A DNA stretch of 39,456 nt from positions 1 to 39,456 of the forward strand of contig JBBSGC010000004.1 of NCBI GenBank assembly GCA_038254525.1, read 5' to 3'. This stretch comes from JBBSGC01 sp038254525. GTDB lineage: Bacteria > Actinomycetota > Actinomycetes > Propionibacteriales > Nocardioidaceae. Shown here one piece after another: positions 23,201 through 32,944 of this stretch. The notes under the pieces are model-generated. The model saw nothing but the letters and a program-made list of their open reading frames with translations, was not told the DNA's origin and ran no database searches. Made by a program: the position numbers and the translations under genes. Every line of letters starts with the position of its first letter. Position 1 is the first letter of the stretch.

Positions 23201-24976
23201 ATGACGAGCTCGCGACGGACCTTCGGCAACCGTTCCGCACGTCGCACCCGTCGGTCCGTGCTGCGCCTGCGGTTGTCGGTCCTGGGCATTGCCTTCGTGC
23301 TCTCGCTGTTCGCCGCCCGGCTGTTCCAGCTGCAGGGAGTCGACGCCAGCGCCTATGCCTCGATGGCGCAGGCGGAGGGGACCCGGACCGTCACGCTGCA
23401 CGCCGCTCGTGGCGCCATCCTGGATCGCAACGGGGTCCCCCTCGCGTCGTCCACCGACGCGGTCGCGATCACCGCCGACCCGACGCTGACGACTATGCAC
23501 GCGCCGTCGATTGCCGCCGTGCTCGCCAACCGCCTGCACCTGGACTACTTCGACACCGTCGCCAAGCTGCGCACGCCGAACACCAGATTCGTCTACCTGC
23601 AGCGGCGGGTCCCCAGCTGGCGCGCCGCTGCGGTCCTCAAGGACCTGTCGGAGCACCAGCTGACCGGCGTCTTCACCGAGCGCGACCCGCTACGCACCTA
23701 TCCCGAGGCAGACGTCGCCGCCACGCTGGTCGGCCTGGTGGGCGCTTCGGGGGATGGCACCTCCGGGCTCGAACAGCAGTACAACAGCGTGCTCAAGGGT
23801 GTCGACGGGCAGGCGACGTATGTCACCTCACCGGCCGGTGAGCACATCCCGATGGCCGACTCGACAGTGCAGGCGGCCCAGGACGGCACCGGCATCGTGA
23901 CGACTATCGACCGGGACCTCCAGTGGTACGCCGACCGCAGGCTCGCCGAGGCGGTGCGGTCGACACGTTCGGACTGGGGAGCGGCGGTCACCATCGACGT
24001 GCAGACCGGCCAGATCTACCAGTTCTCGCAGTTCCCGAGCTTCAACCCCAACCGGCTCGAGCATCTCGACGTGAACGACGTGACCAACCGGGGCATCTCC
24101 TACGTGTACGAGCCGGGCAGTGTGGAGAAGCTGTTCACGTACTCCGCGCTGGCCGACTCCGGCCAAGTGGACCCGCGTACGCACATCGTCGTGCCCGGCG
24201 TCTACAACGTCGACGGCTTCGCGATCCAGGACGACTGGTCGCACGGAACCATCCACCTCACCGCCACCGGTGCCCTCGCGAAGTCGTCCAACATCGCCGC
24301 CATCCTGGCCTCGCAACGCGTCTCGAAGCAGACGCTGGCCTCCTACCTGCACTCCTTCGGGCTCGGCTCGCCGACCTCGGTCGGGCTGCCGGGGGAGTCC
24401 GGTGGCATCCTGGCCGCCCCCTCCACCTGGAGCGACGCCCAGCACGCCACCATCGCGTTCGGGCAGGGGCTCTCGGTCACGGCGCTGCAGATGGCCGCGG
24501 GCATCGCGGCGATCGCCAACGGCGGTGAGTACGTGCAGCCGACGCTGGTCTCGGGCTACCTGCAGCCCGACGGCTCCATCCAGGCGGCACCGGGCGCCGA
24601 GCGGCACCGGGTGATCAGCGCTCGGGCCGCGCGGATGGTCGCCACGATGATGACCGCGGTGACCCAGAACGGCGGGACGGCGCCGCTCGCGGCGATCCCG
24701 GGCTACCGCGTCGCCGGCAAGACCGGCACCGCACAGCGGGTCGACCCCACGACAGGTACCTACGCCGCCGGACAGCGCACGATCTCCTTCGCCGGGTTCG
24801 CCCCGGCCGACGCTCCCCGGTTCATGACCTACGTGGTGCTCGACAACCCAAAGGACGGCAGCTTCGGCGGCACGGGCGCGGCGCCGGTGTTCCACGACAT
24901 CATGACCATGGTGCTGCAGCGCTACGGCATCCCGCCGACCGGAGCCGGGCCGGTGAAGATCCCGCTCCAGTGGTGA
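23201..24976 (+). CDS. ftsI: Septal peptidoglycan transpeptidase FtsI (PBP3/PbpB)
   Basis: Class B penicillin-binding protein of 591 aa, the septal transpeptidase that pairs with FtsW. A basic cytoplasmic tail and one membrane anchor (about 22-44) lead into a dimerisation domain with the typical ARGAILDRNGVPLA (about 69-82). All three active-site motifs are present: SVEK (Ser307, Lys310), SSN (362-364) and KTGT (507-510). The SxxK residues Val-Glu differ from the common STFK/STMK type. No PASTA repeats follow the transpeptidase domain; the protein ends shortly after it. AGGA lies 8 bases before the ATG. Located in the order ftsL-ftsI-murE, as in other actinobacteria. Confidence 0.96.
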   Translation: MTSSRRTFGNRSARRTRRSVLRLRLSVLGIAFVLSLFAARLFQLQGVDASAYASMAQAEGTRTVTLHAARGAILDRNGVPLASSTDAVAITADPTLTTMHAPSIAAVLANRLHLDYFDTVAKLRTPNTRFVYLQRRVPSWRAAAVLKDLSEHQLTGVFTERDPLRTYPEADVAATLVGLVGASGDGTSGLEQQYNSVLKGVDGQATYVTSPAGEHIPMADSTVQAAQDGTGIVTTIDRDLQWYADRRLAEAVRSTRSDWGAAVTIDVQTGQIYQFSQFPSFNPNRLEHLDVNDVTNRGISYVYEPGSVEKLFTYSALADSGQVDPRTHIVVPGVYNVDGFAIQDDWSHGTIHLTATGALAKSSNIAAILASQRVSKQTLASYLHSFGLGSPTSVGLPGESGGILAAPSTWSDAQHATIAFGQGLSVTALQMAAGIAAIANGGEYVQPTLVSGYLQPDGSIQAAPGAERHRVISARAARMVATMMTAVTQNGGTAPLAAIPGYRVAGKTGTAQRVDPTTGTYAAGQRTISFAGFAPADAPRFMTYVVLDNPKDGSFGGTGAAPVFHDIMTMVLQRYGIPPTGAGPVKIPLQW

Positions 24977-24993
24977 ACGGATAACCTCCCCCG

Positions 24994-26583
24994 GTGGCCG
25001 ACGACCTCGCGCTGACCGCGTCCGATGCGCTCTCCCCGCGACCCACCCGGGTCCCGTCGGTCCCGCTCGCCCGGCTGGTCGCGCTGGTCGACACCGACCT
25101 CCGGCTGCCGCGCGAAGCACCGGCCGGGCAACCTCCCGACGTCCCCGACGTCACCGGCATGACGTTGCGCTCCCAGTCGGTTCGGCCGGGCGACCTCTAC
25201 GCCGCCCTTGCCGGTGGACGTACGCACGGGGCGCAGTTCGCACCGGCCGCCGCCGGCTCGGGGTGCGCCGCCTTCGTCACCGACCCTGCGGGTGCACAGC
25301 GCTGCCTGGACAGCGGTCGCCCCACGCTCGTCGTGGACACGCCTCGCTCGAGGATCGGCCTGCTGGCACGTGAGGTCTATGGGGCCGCCTGCGACGCCGT
25401 GCGCACGATCGGGGTGACCGGAACCTCCGGGAAGACCACCACTACCTACCTCCTCGAGGGGGGCCTACGGGCAGGCGGCGGCCCTACCGCGTTGATCGGG
25501 ACGACCGGCACCTGGATCGCCGGCCGCCCGGTGGCCTCGGCGCTGACCACGCCGGAGGCCCCGGAGCTGCACGCACTGTTCGCGGTGATGCGTGAGAACG
25601 ACGTGCGGGACTGCGCGATGGAGGTGTCCAGCCATGCCCTCGTGCAGGGCCGCGTCGACGGTGTCATGTTCGACGTCGCGGTGTTCCTCAACCTCGGTCG
25701 CGACCATCTCGACTTCCACGCCGACCTCGAGGACTACTTCGCCGCGAAGGCGTCCTTGTTCACCCCGGCGCGGGCGCGGCGGGCGGTGGTCAACGTGGAC
25801 GACGCGCACGGGCGTCGGCTCGCCGACCAGACCGACGTGCCTGTCGTGACGTTCTCGGCGGCCGGCCGGCCGGGTGCCGACTGGCGGGCCGCCGACATCG
25901 AGCCGACTCCCACGGGCACCCGGTTCGCCCTCGTTGGTCCCGATGGCGCGCGGGTGCCGGCCTCCTGCCCACTGCCCGGCGCCTTCAACGTCGCGAACGC
26001 GCTGGCCGCCCTCGCGGCGTTGGCCGTGCTCGGCAAGCCGGTTGAGGCCGCCGCCGCAGGAGTGGCCGCGTCCCACCCGGTGCCAGGGCGCATGGAGCAG
26101 GTGCACGCGGGGCAGCCGTACCGCGTGCTCGTCGACTATGCGCACAAGCCGGATGCCGTCGAGGCGGTGCTGAGTGCGCTTCGGCCGGTGACCGCAGGCA
26201 GACTGCTGCTCGTGCTCGGCGCCGGCGGTGACCGTGACCCCGGCAAGCGAGCGCTGATGGGACGGATCGCCGCCCGGCAGGCCGACGTGGTCGTGGTCAC
26301 CGACGACAACCCACGGACCGAGAACCCAGCGGAGATCCGGGCGGCGCTGCTGGCCGGCGCCCGGGCGGTCGTCGACGGGGCGAACCTGGTCGAGCTGGCC
26401 GACCGGGCCACCGCGATCCGGCACGCGGTCTCGATCGCCGCTGCGGGCGACTGCGTGGTGATCGCGGGCAAGGGACATGAACGCGGGCAGGAGGTCGACG
26501 GGGTGGTGCATCCCTTCGACGACCGTGCGGTGGCCCGGCGCGCAGTGCGCGAGCAGCTGCAGCAGAGCGGGCCCTGCCCGTGA
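24994..26583 (+). CDS. murE: UDP-MurNAc-tripeptide synthetase MurE (meso-DAP-adding)
   Basis: Adds the third stem amino acid to UDP-MurNAc-L-Ala-D-Glu using ATP; 529 aa. The P-loop is GTSGKTTT (143-150). TTPEAPELH and MEVSSHAL are in the central domain, DYFAAKASLF carries the lysine expected to be carbamylated, and the C-terminal domain has DYAHKPDA and the substrate selector DNPR (438-441). DNPR is the meso-diaminopimelate form, so the organism should have A1-gamma-type peptidoglycan. The N-terminus has an extra stretch of about 25 residues rich in Pro and Ala before the first conserved segment, so the true start could be internal; GTG 24994 is used because it leaves a short 17-bp gap to ftsI. 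Its stop overlaps the murF GTG. Confidence 0.96.
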   Translation: MADDLALTASDALSPRPTRVPSVPLARLVALVDTDLRLPREAPAGQPPDVPDVTGMTLRSQSVRPGDLYAALAGGRTHGAQFAPAAAGSGCAAFVTDPAGAQRCLDSGRPTLVVDTPRSRIGLLAREVYGAACDAVRTIGVTGTSGKTTTTYLLEGGLRAGGGPTALIGTTGTWIAGRPVASALTTPEAPELHALFAVMRENDVRDCAMEVSSHALVQGRVDGVMFDVAVFLNLGRDHLDFHADLEDYFAAKASLFTPARARRAVVNVDDAHGRRLADQTDVPVVTFSAAGRPGADWRAADIEPTPTGTRFALVGPDGARVPASCPLPGAFNVANALAALAALAVLGKPVEAAAAGVAASHPVPGRMEQVHAGQPYRVLVDYAHKPDAVEAVLSALRPVTAGRLLLVLGAGGDRDPGKRALMGRIAARQADVVVVTDDNPRTENPAEIRAALLAGARAVVDGANLVELADRATAIRHAVSIAAAGDCVVIAGKGHERGQEVDGVVHPFDDRAVARRAVREQLQQSGPCP

Positions 26584-28025
26584 TCCACACGCGGCTCGAC
26601 GCTCTGGCGGCGGTGACCGGCGGGGTGGTGAGCGACGGTGATCCGGCGACCCTGGTCAGCGCGCCGGCCAGCGTGGACTCCCGCGACGTCGCGCCGGGCG
26701 GCCTGTTCGTGGCGGTTCCCGGCGAGCGCGTCGACGGCCACGACTTCGCGGCGCACGCCGTGGCCTCCGGCGCCGCCGCCGTGCTGGCGGCCCGGCCGCT
26801 CGGGGTGCCGGCTGTCGTGGTCGACAACCCGGTGGCGGCGCTCGGCCGCGTGGGGCGCTACGTCGTCGACTCGCTCGGCGTCGCGGTCGTGGGGGTCACC
26901 GGCTCGCAGGGGAAGACGAGCACCAAAGACCTGCTTGCCGTCGTCCTGGCGCTCGCCGGACCGGTGGTGGCACCTCGCGGCTCGCTCAACAACGAGCTGG
27001 GGGTGCCGCTGACCGCAACCCGGGCGGACCGGTCCACGCTGCACCTGGTCGTCGAGATGGGAGCCCGAGGGGCAGGGCACATCCGCGACCTTTGCCAGAT
27101 CACGCCTCCCCAGATCGGGTTAGTGCTCAACGTGGGGCTGGCGCATCTCGGTGAGTTCGGCAGCCGGGAGGCGATCGGGAACGCCAAGGGGGAGCTGGTG
27201 GAGGCGCTGCCCCCTGAGGGAGTCGCTGTGCTCAACGCCGACGACCCACTGGTGGCGCGGATGAGGTCGCGAACCCGCGCCCGAGCGCTCAGCTTCGGCC
27301 AGGACCCGGCCGCGGACGTCCGACTGGGCAACGTCGGTCTCGACGACCGCGGTCGCGCGCGGTTCACGCTGACCCATGCTGGTCGACAGGTGGCCGTTGA
27401 GCTGCGGCTGCTCGGCGAGCACCAGGCCATCAACGCCGCCGCTGCGGCGGCGGTCGCCCTGGCCCGCGGGCTGGACCTGGCTGACATCGCGGCTGGCCTC
27501 TCCACGGCCGTCCCGGCGTCCGCCTGGCGGATGGAGCCGCACGAGCGCGCCGACGGCGTGCTCGTGCTCAACGACACCTACAACGCCAACCCCGACTCGA
27601 TGCGCGCCGCGCTGAAGACCTTGGTCGGTGTGGCTCGTAGCCGCGGTTCCGGCAGGACGGTCGCCGTGCTCGGCAGCATGCGTGAGCTCGGCGCAACGTC
27701 CGCGGGGGAGCACGACGCGATCGGGCGGCTGGCTGCGCAGCTCTCGGTGTCGCTGCTCGTGGTGGTCGGCGAGGACGCCCGGCCGCTGCACCAGGGCGCC
27801 TGCCACGAGGGGTCCTGGCAGGGTGAGTCGCTGCTGGTCGCCGACGCGGCCGCCGCCTCCCAGTTGCTGGCCGAGCAGGTCCAACCGGGTGACGTGGTGC
27901 TGGTCAAGGCATCCCGCTCGGAGGGACTCGAGCGCGTCGCCGACGCCCTGCTCGCAGCCCCGGGGGATACTGCTGCGGGCAGCCCTGCCGGCGGGCGCGA
28001 CGACGAAGGGGTCCACGTTCGATGA
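26580..28025 (+). CDS. murF: UDP-MurNAc-tripeptide-D-Ala-D-Ala ligase MurF
   Basis: Last cytoplasmic amino-acid ligase, joining D-Ala-D-Ala to the tripeptide to make the UDP-MurNAc-pentapeptide; 481 aa. The N-terminal substrate domain has SVDSRDVAPGGLFVA (31-45). The P-loop is GSQGKTST (108-115), followed by GSLNNELGVPLT and VVEMGARGAGHI. NDTYNANPDSM and VLGSMRELG are the C-terminal MurF signature. The start GTG overlaps the murE stop (GTGA), and the stop overlaps the mraY start (ATGA). The last 25 residues are Gly/Ala/Asp-rich and not conserved. Confidence 0.97.
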   Translation: MIHTRLDALAAVTGGVVSDGDPATLVSAPASVDSRDVAPGGLFVAVPGERVDGHDFAAHAVASGAAAVLAARPLGVPAVVVDNPVAALGRVGRYVVDSLGVAVVGVTGSQGKTSTKDLLAVVLALAGPVVAPRGSLNNELGVPLTATRADRSTLHLVVEMGARGAGHIRDLCQITPPQIGLVLNVGLAHLGEFGSREAIGNAKGELVEALPPEGVAVLNADDPLVARMRSRTRARALSFGQDPAADVRLGNVGLDDRGRARFTLTHAGRQVAVELRLLGEHQAINAAAAAAVALARGLDLADIAAGLSTAVPASAWRMEPHERADGVLVLNDTYNANPDSMRAALKTLVGVARSRGSGRTVAVLGSMRELGATSAGEHDAIGRLAAQLSVSLLVVVGEDARPLHQGACHEGSWQGESLLVADAAAASQLLAEQVQPGDVVLVKASRSEGLERVADALLAAPGDTAAGSPAGGRDDEGVHVR

Positions 28026-29086
28026 GGGCCATCGTGCTGGCCGGCGCTCTGGCACTTCTCGGGACGTTGCTTGGCACCCGGGCGGCCATCTCGGTTCTCG
28101 TGGCCAAGGGCTATGGCCAGCTCATCCGAGACGACGGCCCCACCTCGCACCACACCAAGCGCGGCACCCCGACGATGGGTGGGCTGGTGGTCGTTGCCTC
28201 GGTCCTGATGGCCTACGCATTGGCGAAGCTGCTCACCGGCTCGGTCCCGTCGGCGTCGGCGATCCTGCTGCTGTTCCTGTTCAGCGGCCTGGGCATCGTC
28301 GGCTTTCTGGACGACTACATCAAGATCTCCAAGCAGCGCAGCCTCGGCCTGCGCAGCAAGACCAAGTTCGCCGGCCAGACGCTGGTGGCGCTGGTGTTCG
28401 CGCTGCTGGCGCTCCGCTTCGCCGATGCCAGCGGGCGGACGCCGATCTCGCACGGGATCTCGTTCATCCGCGACATCGACGGGTGGGAGCTCCCGACGGT
28501 CCTCGTCGTGCTCTGGGTGCTGGTGATCGTCTCCGGCACGAGCAACGGGGTCAACCTCACCGACGGCCTCGACGGTTTGGCCTCCGGTGCGTCGGTGATG
28601 GTCTTCGGCGCGTACACGCTGGTCAACATCTGGCAGAACAACCAGTTCTGCGGGAGTCGGCCGGGTCCCAAGTGCTATGAGGTGCGGGACCCGCTGGACC
28701 TGGCAGTCGTCGCCGCCGCCCTGACCGGCGCCTGCTTCGGCTTCTTGTGGTGGAACGCCTCCCCGGCGAGGATCATCCTGGGCGACACCGGCTCGCTGAG
28801 CCTCGGCGGCGCGGCCGCCGGGCTCGCGATCATGACCCGCACGGAGATGCTGCTGCTCGTGCTGGGTGGGTTGTTCGTGGTCATCGCGCTGTCGGTGATG
28901 CTCCAGGTCGGCTGGTTCAAGCTGACCAAGGGCAGCCGACTGTTCCGGATGGCGCCGCTGCACCACCACTTCGAGCTGAAGGGATGGGCCGAGGTGACCA
29001 TCGTGATCCGGTTCTGGATCATCTGCGGCCTGTTCGTAGCCACCGGTCTGGGCCTGTTCTACGCCGAGTGGGTGGCTGGGGCGTGA
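28022..29086 (+). CDS. mraY: Phospho-MurNAc-pentapeptide transferase MraY
   Basis: Integral membrane enzyme (about ten helices, 354 aa) that moves phospho-MurNAc-pentapeptide to undecaprenyl phosphate, forming lipid I. Signature motifs are complete: DDGPTSHHTKRGTPTMGG (37-54), the catalytic Asp pair DDY (97-99) with KISKQRSLGLRSKTKF after it, NLTDGLDGLA (178-187), GDTGSL (254-259) and the cytoplasmic LHHHFE (313-318). The ATG overlaps the murF stop and the stop overlaps the murD start. It is the likely target site of nucleoside antibiotics such as tunicamycin-class compounds, by family knowledge. A 209-220 insert with two cysteines (CGSRPGPKC) in an exported loop is a small oddity. Confidence 0.98.
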   Translation: MRAIVLAGALALLGTLLGTRAAISVLVAKGYGQLIRDDGPTSHHTKRGTPTMGGLVVVASVLMAYALAKLLTGSVPSASAILLLFLFSGLGIVGFLDDYIKISKQRSLGLRSKTKFAGQTLVALVFALLALRFADASGRTPISHGISFIRDIDGWELPTVLVVLWVLVIVSGTSNGVNLTDGLDGLASGASVMVFGAYTLVNIWQNNQFCGSRPGPKCYEVRDPLDLAVVAAALTGACFGFLWWNASPARIILGDTGSLSLGGAAAGLAIMTRTEMLLLVLGGLFVVIALSVMLQVGWFKLTKGSRLFRMAPLHHHFELKGWAEVTIVIRFWIICGLFVATGLGLFYAEWVAGA

Positions 29087-30561
29087 GCCGTCCGGCGCTC
29101 GACGCCCTCGGCCGCCAGGACTCGTGGGAGGCAGTGCACGCGGTCGTCGGTGGACTCGCCGTATCGGGCTTCGCGGCGGCCGACGCGCTGGTGCATCTGG
29201 GCGCCCGGGTGACAGTCCTCGACGACGCGCACACCGACGCGCTGGCCGACAAGGCAACGCTATTGTCGATCCTCGGTGCCGACGTCCGGCTCGGCCCGGG
29301 GTCGACTGCTGCGTTGCCCGCCGACGCCGACGTGCTCGTCGTGACCCCGGGCATGCCGCCGCGGCTGCCGGTGGTCTCTGCGGCGGTCGACCGCGGCGTC
29401 CCGGTCTGGGGCGAGGTGGAGCTCGGCTGGCGGCTGCGCGGGGACGACCCCGCCCCGTGGTTGTGCGTCACCGGGAGCAACGGCAAGACCACAACCGTGC
29501 AGATGCTCGACGCGATGCTTCGGGAGGCGGGGCTGCGCAGTGCCGCGGTGGGCAACGTAGGCACAGCGGTCACCGAGGCAGTCATGCACCCCGACCGTCT
29601 CGACGTGCTGGCGGTCGAGCTGTCCAGCTTCCAGCTGCACTGGGCGCGCTCGATCTCACCGCAAGCCTCCGTGGTGCTCAACGTGGCTGCGGACCACCTC
29701 GACTGGTACGACGGCTCCATGGCGGCTTACACGCGCGACAAGGGCCGCATCTACGCGGGTGCGCAGGTGGCGTGCGTCTACAACGTCGCAGACCCGGTGA
29801 CCGAGGAGCTGGTGCGCGAGGCGGAAGTCGTAGACGGCTGCCGGGCGGTCGGCTTCACGCTCGGCATCCCGTCAGTGGGCATGCTCGGCGTGGTCGACGG
29901 CGTGCTGGCCGACCGCGCGTTCGTCGCCGATCGACAGACCTCGGCTGCCGAGCTCGGCTCGGTCTCCGACGTACACCCGCCGGCGCCGCACAACGTGGCC
30001 AATGCACTGGCCGCCGCGGCATTGGCCAGGGCGCACGGGGTGCCCCCGGCCGCGGTGCGTGGCGGCCTGCGGGGGTTCCGCATGGACGCGCACCGGATCG
30101 CCGACGTGGCCGAGCTCGACGGGGTGCGCTATGTCGACGACTCGAAGGCCACGAACCCGCACGCCGCGACCGCCGCGCTGCTCAGCGCGAGACCGGTGGT
30201 GTGGGTGGCCGGTGGGCTGGCGAAAGGTGCGTCCTTCGACGAGCTGGCCGCGACCGTGGCGTCGCGGCTACGAGGAGCCGTGCTGATCGGTCGTGACCGT
30301 GGCCTGATCGCCGAGGCCCTGGCGCGACACGCGCCTGATGTGCCGGTCGTCGAGGTCGTCGCCAGCGAGACTGGCGGGCAGACCGACGAACACGTCATGG
30401 ACCGCGTGGTCGACGCAGCAGCACACCTGGCTCGCCCCGGCGACACCGTGCTGCTTGCGCCGGGGTGCGCGTCGATGGACATGTTCACCGACTACGCCGC
30501 TCGTGGCGACGCGTTCGCCGCGGCGGTGCGTCGCCGAGAGGCCCGTACCGACCGAGGGTGA
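29083..30561 (+). CDS. murD: UDP-MurNAc-L-Ala D-Glu ligase MurD
   Basis: Adds D-glutamate to UDP-MurNAc-L-Ala; 492 aa from the GTG at 29083, which overlaps the mraY stop (GTGA). A longer open frame upstream lies inside mraY and is not used. The N-terminal Rossmann-like domain has VVGGLAVSGFAAADAL (21-36), the P-loop is GSNGKTTT (131-138), and VELSSFQLHW and LNVAADHLDWY are central-domain motifs. Near the C-terminus VDDSKATNPHAA and VLLAPGCASMDMF are the MurD signature. ftsW starts 37 bp after its stop, the widest gap in this part of the operon. Confidence 0.96.
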   Translation: MSRPALDALGRQDSWEAVHAVVGGLAVSGFAAADALVHLGARVTVLDDAHTDALADKATLLSILGADVRLGPGSTAALPADADVLVVTPGMPPRLPVVSAAVDRGVPVWGEVELGWRLRGDDPAPWLCVTGSNGKTTTVQMLDAMLREAGLRSAAVGNVGTAVTEAVMHPDRLDVLAVELSSFQLHWARSISPQASVVLNVAADHLDWYDGSMAAYTRDKGRIYAGAQVACVYNVADPVTEELVREAEVVDGCRAVGFTLGIPSVGMLGVVDGVLADRAFVADRQTSAAELGSVSDVHPPAPHNVANALAAAALARAHGVPPAAVRGGLRGFRMDAHRIADVAELDGVRYVDDSKATNPHAATAALLSARPVVWVAGGLAKGASFDELAATVASRLRGAVLIGRDRGLIAEALARHAPDVPVVEVVASETGGQTDEHVMDRVVDAAAHLARPGDTVLLAPGCASMDMFTDYAARGDAFAAAVRRREARTDRG

Positions 30562-30598
30562 GCGTGGTGGCGCAGACCCGACGAGGAGGCCATCGCCG

Positions 30599-31849
30599 GT
30601 GAGCACGGCCGCTTCGCAGCGAACCGACGTCGCCCGACCGTCCGCCACCGGCTGGTGGGCCGGACTGCGCGAGGGGCTGGACCGGCCGCTGACGTCCTAC
30701 CAGCTGATCATCGGGGTCACCGGGCTGCTGCTGGGGCTGGGTCTGGTCATGGTCCTCTCGGCGAGCTCGGTGCTCTCCTACGAGACCTACGGCAGCTCCT
30801 ACTACATCTTCAGCAAGCAGGCCACCTGGGTGGCGATGGGCGTCCCGCTGGCCTGGTGCGTGTCGCGGATGCCCGTGCGGCTGATCCGGGCGTTCGCCTA
30901 TCCGGCGCTGCTGGGATCGATCGTGCTGATCCTGCTCACGTACGTGCCGGGCCTCGGTGTCGACGTCAACGGCAACCAGAACTGGCTGAGCTTCGGCGGC
31001 CCCTTCACGATCCAGCCGTCGGAGATCGCCAAGCTGGCGATCATCTTGTGGGCCGCGGACCTGTACGCGCGCAAGGACAAGCTGCTCGACGAGTGGTTGC
31101 ACCTGCTGGTCCCCATGCTGCCGGTCACCATGCTCGTCGCGCTGCTGGTGATCGGGCAGCACGACCTGGGCACGGCGCTCGTCTTGTTCGCGGTGATCCT
31201 GGGCATCTTGTGGGTGGTCGGCGCGCCCAACCGGCTGTTCGTCGGAGCACTGCTCGTGATCGCGGGCCTCGCGGCCTTCCTGGCCGGGTCGAACCCGGAA
31301 CGGGTCAAGCGGCTGACGACGTTCACCGACCCGATGGCGCACCTGCGCGGCGACGGGTGGCAGGCCGCCCACAGCATGTACGCGCTGGCCACCGGACAGT
31401 TCTGGGGAGTCGGGCTCGGGGCCAGCAGGCAGAAGTGGGGAACGCTGCCCGAGGCGCATACGGACTTCATCTTCGCTGTCATCGGCGAGGAGCTCGGGCT
31501 GGCCGGCACGCTCGCGGTCCTCGGGCTGTTCATGGTGCTGGCGTACACCGGCTTCCGGATCGCCTCGCGAACCCGGGACCCGTTCGTGCGCTACGCGTCC
31601 GCGGGTGTCACCGTCTGGCTGCTCGCCCAGACGCTGATCAACCTCGGCATGGTGCTCGGACTGCTGCCGGTGATCGGCATCCCGCTGCCGCTGCTGTCCT
31701 ACGGCGGGTCGGCGCTGCTCCCGACGCTGGTCTCGCTGGGCATGCTGTCGGCGTTCGCCAAGACCGAGCCGGGCGCGCGCGCGGCTCTGCAGGCGAAGCG
31801 CAAGCGCCGCCGCCGGACCCGTCCGGTCAGTTCGGGGCGGAGGCCCTGA
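30599..31849 (+). CDS. ftsW: Septal peptidoglycan glycosyltransferase FtsW (SEDS)
   Basis: SEDS-family polymerase of septal glycan strands from lipid II, working with FtsI; 416 aa with about ten helices. The GTG at 30599 was chosen because GAGGAGG lies about 10 bases upstream and it gives a short basic N-terminus before the first helix; the longer frame starts inside murD. Conserved segments are MVLSASSVLSY after helix 1, the NWLSFGGPFTIQPSEIAKLA segment that follows the catalytic-loop region, the HTDFIFAVIGEELGL loop, and GIPLPLLSYGGSALL near the end. The C-terminus is a strongly basic tail (KRKRRRRTRP), likely cytoplasmic. murG begins 3 bp after its stop. Confidence 0.96.
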   Translation: MSTAASQRTDVARPSATGWWAGLREGLDRPLTSYQLIIGVTGLLLGLGLVMVLSASSVLSYETYGSSYYIFSKQATWVAMGVPLAWCVSRMPVRLIRAFAYPALLGSIVLILLTYVPGLGVDVNGNQNWLSFGGPFTIQPSEIAKLAIILWAADLYARKDKLLDEWLHLLVPMLPVTMLVALLVIGQHDLGTALVLFAVILGILWVVGAPNRLFVGALLVIAGLAAFLAGSNPERVKRLTTFTDPMAHLRGDGWQAAHSMYALATGQFWGVGLGASRQKWGTLPEAHTDFIFAVIGEELGLAGTLAVLGLFMVLAYTGFRIASRTRDPFVRYASAGVTVWLLAQTLINLGMVLGLLPVIGIPLPLLSYGGSALLPTLVSLGMLSAFAKTEPGARAALQAKRKRRRRTRPVSSGRRP

Positions 31850-31852
31850 CCG

Positions 31853-32944
31853 ATGCCGCTGTCCGTGCTGCTGGCCGGCGGTGGGTCGGCCGGGCACACC
31901 TCGCCGCTGCTGGCCACGGCCGAAGCGCTGACCGAGCTGGTGCCCGACGTCCGCCTCACCTGCCTCGGCACCGCCCGTGGCCTCGAGGCCACGCTCATCC
32001 CCGCCGCCGGCCTGCCGCTGGAGCTGGTGCCTGCCGTACCGCTGCCCCGCCAGATCGGGAGCGAGCTGCTTCGGGTGCCCGGCCGGCTGCGTGCCGCGGT
32101 CCGGGCCGCCGGCTCGGTGCTCGAACGCGTGCGACCCGACGTGCTGGTCGGCTTCGGGGGCTACGTGAGCGTCCCCGCCTACCTGGCGGCCCGCCGACGG
32201 CGGCTGGCCGTCGTCGTGCACGAGGGCAACGCCCTTCCCGGCCTGGCCAACCGGCTGGGCGCACGGATGACGCCGCACGTGGCGGTCAGCTTCCCGGGCA
32301 CGCCGCTGCCACATCCCGTCTGCACGGGGCTGCCGATCCGGCGCTCGATCTCCCGGCTGGACCGCACGGCCGCCCGTGCGGAGGGCCGGGCCGCGTTCGG
32401 CCTCGACGCCGATCGGCCGACGCTGCTGGTGACCGGCGGGTCGCAGGGCGCCCGGCGGATCAATGCCGCGGTGTCCGGAGCCGCCCGCGAGCTCGCCGCG
32501 AACGGCATCCAGGTCCTGCACCACGCCGGCCGGGTGGAGGAAGCGGTCGTGCTGCCGCCGCCCGGTGCCCCGCCGTACGTCGTGCTGCCCTACATCGAGC
32601 GGATGGACCTGGCCTACGCCGCGGCCGACCTGGTGGTGTGCCGGGCCGGCGCCAACACCGTGACCGAGGTCGCCGCCATCGGCCTGCCCGCGGTCTTCGT
32701 GCCGTTGCCGATCGGCAACGGTGAGCAGGCCCGCAACGCGCAGCCCGTCGTGGCGGCGGGTGGCGGCCTGCTGGTCGACGACGCGTCCCTGGACGCCGCC
32801 TGGGTGCGGTCCAACGGGCCGCCGCTGCTGCTCGACGCGGCGCGGCTGGCGACGATGTCGCAGGCGGCCCGCCACGTGCTGCCCCGCGATGGTGCCGGCC
32901 GACTCGCGCGCCTGGTGGTCGACGCGGCCGGGAGCCGGCGGTGA
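31853..32944 (+). CDS. murG: UDP-GlcNAc:lipid I N-acetylglucosaminyltransferase MurG
   Basis: Peripheral membrane glycosyltransferase of the GT-B fold, converting lipid I to lipid II; 363 aa. The N-terminal glycine loop LAGGGSAGHTSPLLA (7-21) and GFGGYVSVPAYLAA are for lipid I binding; HEGNALPGLANR follows. The C-terminal domain has VTGGSQGARRIN and CRAGANTVTEVAAIGLPAVFVPLP, which bind UDP-GlcNAc, then GNGEQARNAQ. A GGAGG site precedes the ATG. Its stop overlaps the murC start by 4 bp, so the glycosyltransferase and the first amino-acid ligase are coupled. Confidence 0.97.
   Translation: MPLSVLLAGGGSAGHTSPLLATAEALTELVPDVRLTCLGTARGLEATLIPAAGLPLELVPAVPLPRQIGSELLRVPGRLRAAVRAAGSVLERVRPDVLVGFGGYVSVPAYLAARRRRLAVVVHEGNALPGLANRLGARMTPHVAVSFPGTPLPHPVCTGLPIRRSISRLDRTAARAEGRAAFGLDADRPTLLVTGGSQGARRINAAVSGAARELAANGIQVLHHAGRVEEAVVLPPPGAPPYVVLPYIERMDLAYAAADLVVCRAGANTVTEVAAIGLPAVFVPLPIGNGEQARNAQPVVAAGGGLLVDDASLDAAWVRSNGPPLLLDAARLATMSQAARHVLPRDGAGRLARLVVDAAGSRR

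Noticed and set aside
30485..32875. Very long minus-strand open frame opposite ftsW, murG
   Set aside because: Shadow frame rich in Gln, His, Arg and Gly, with no motif, lying across clear ftsW and murG genes.
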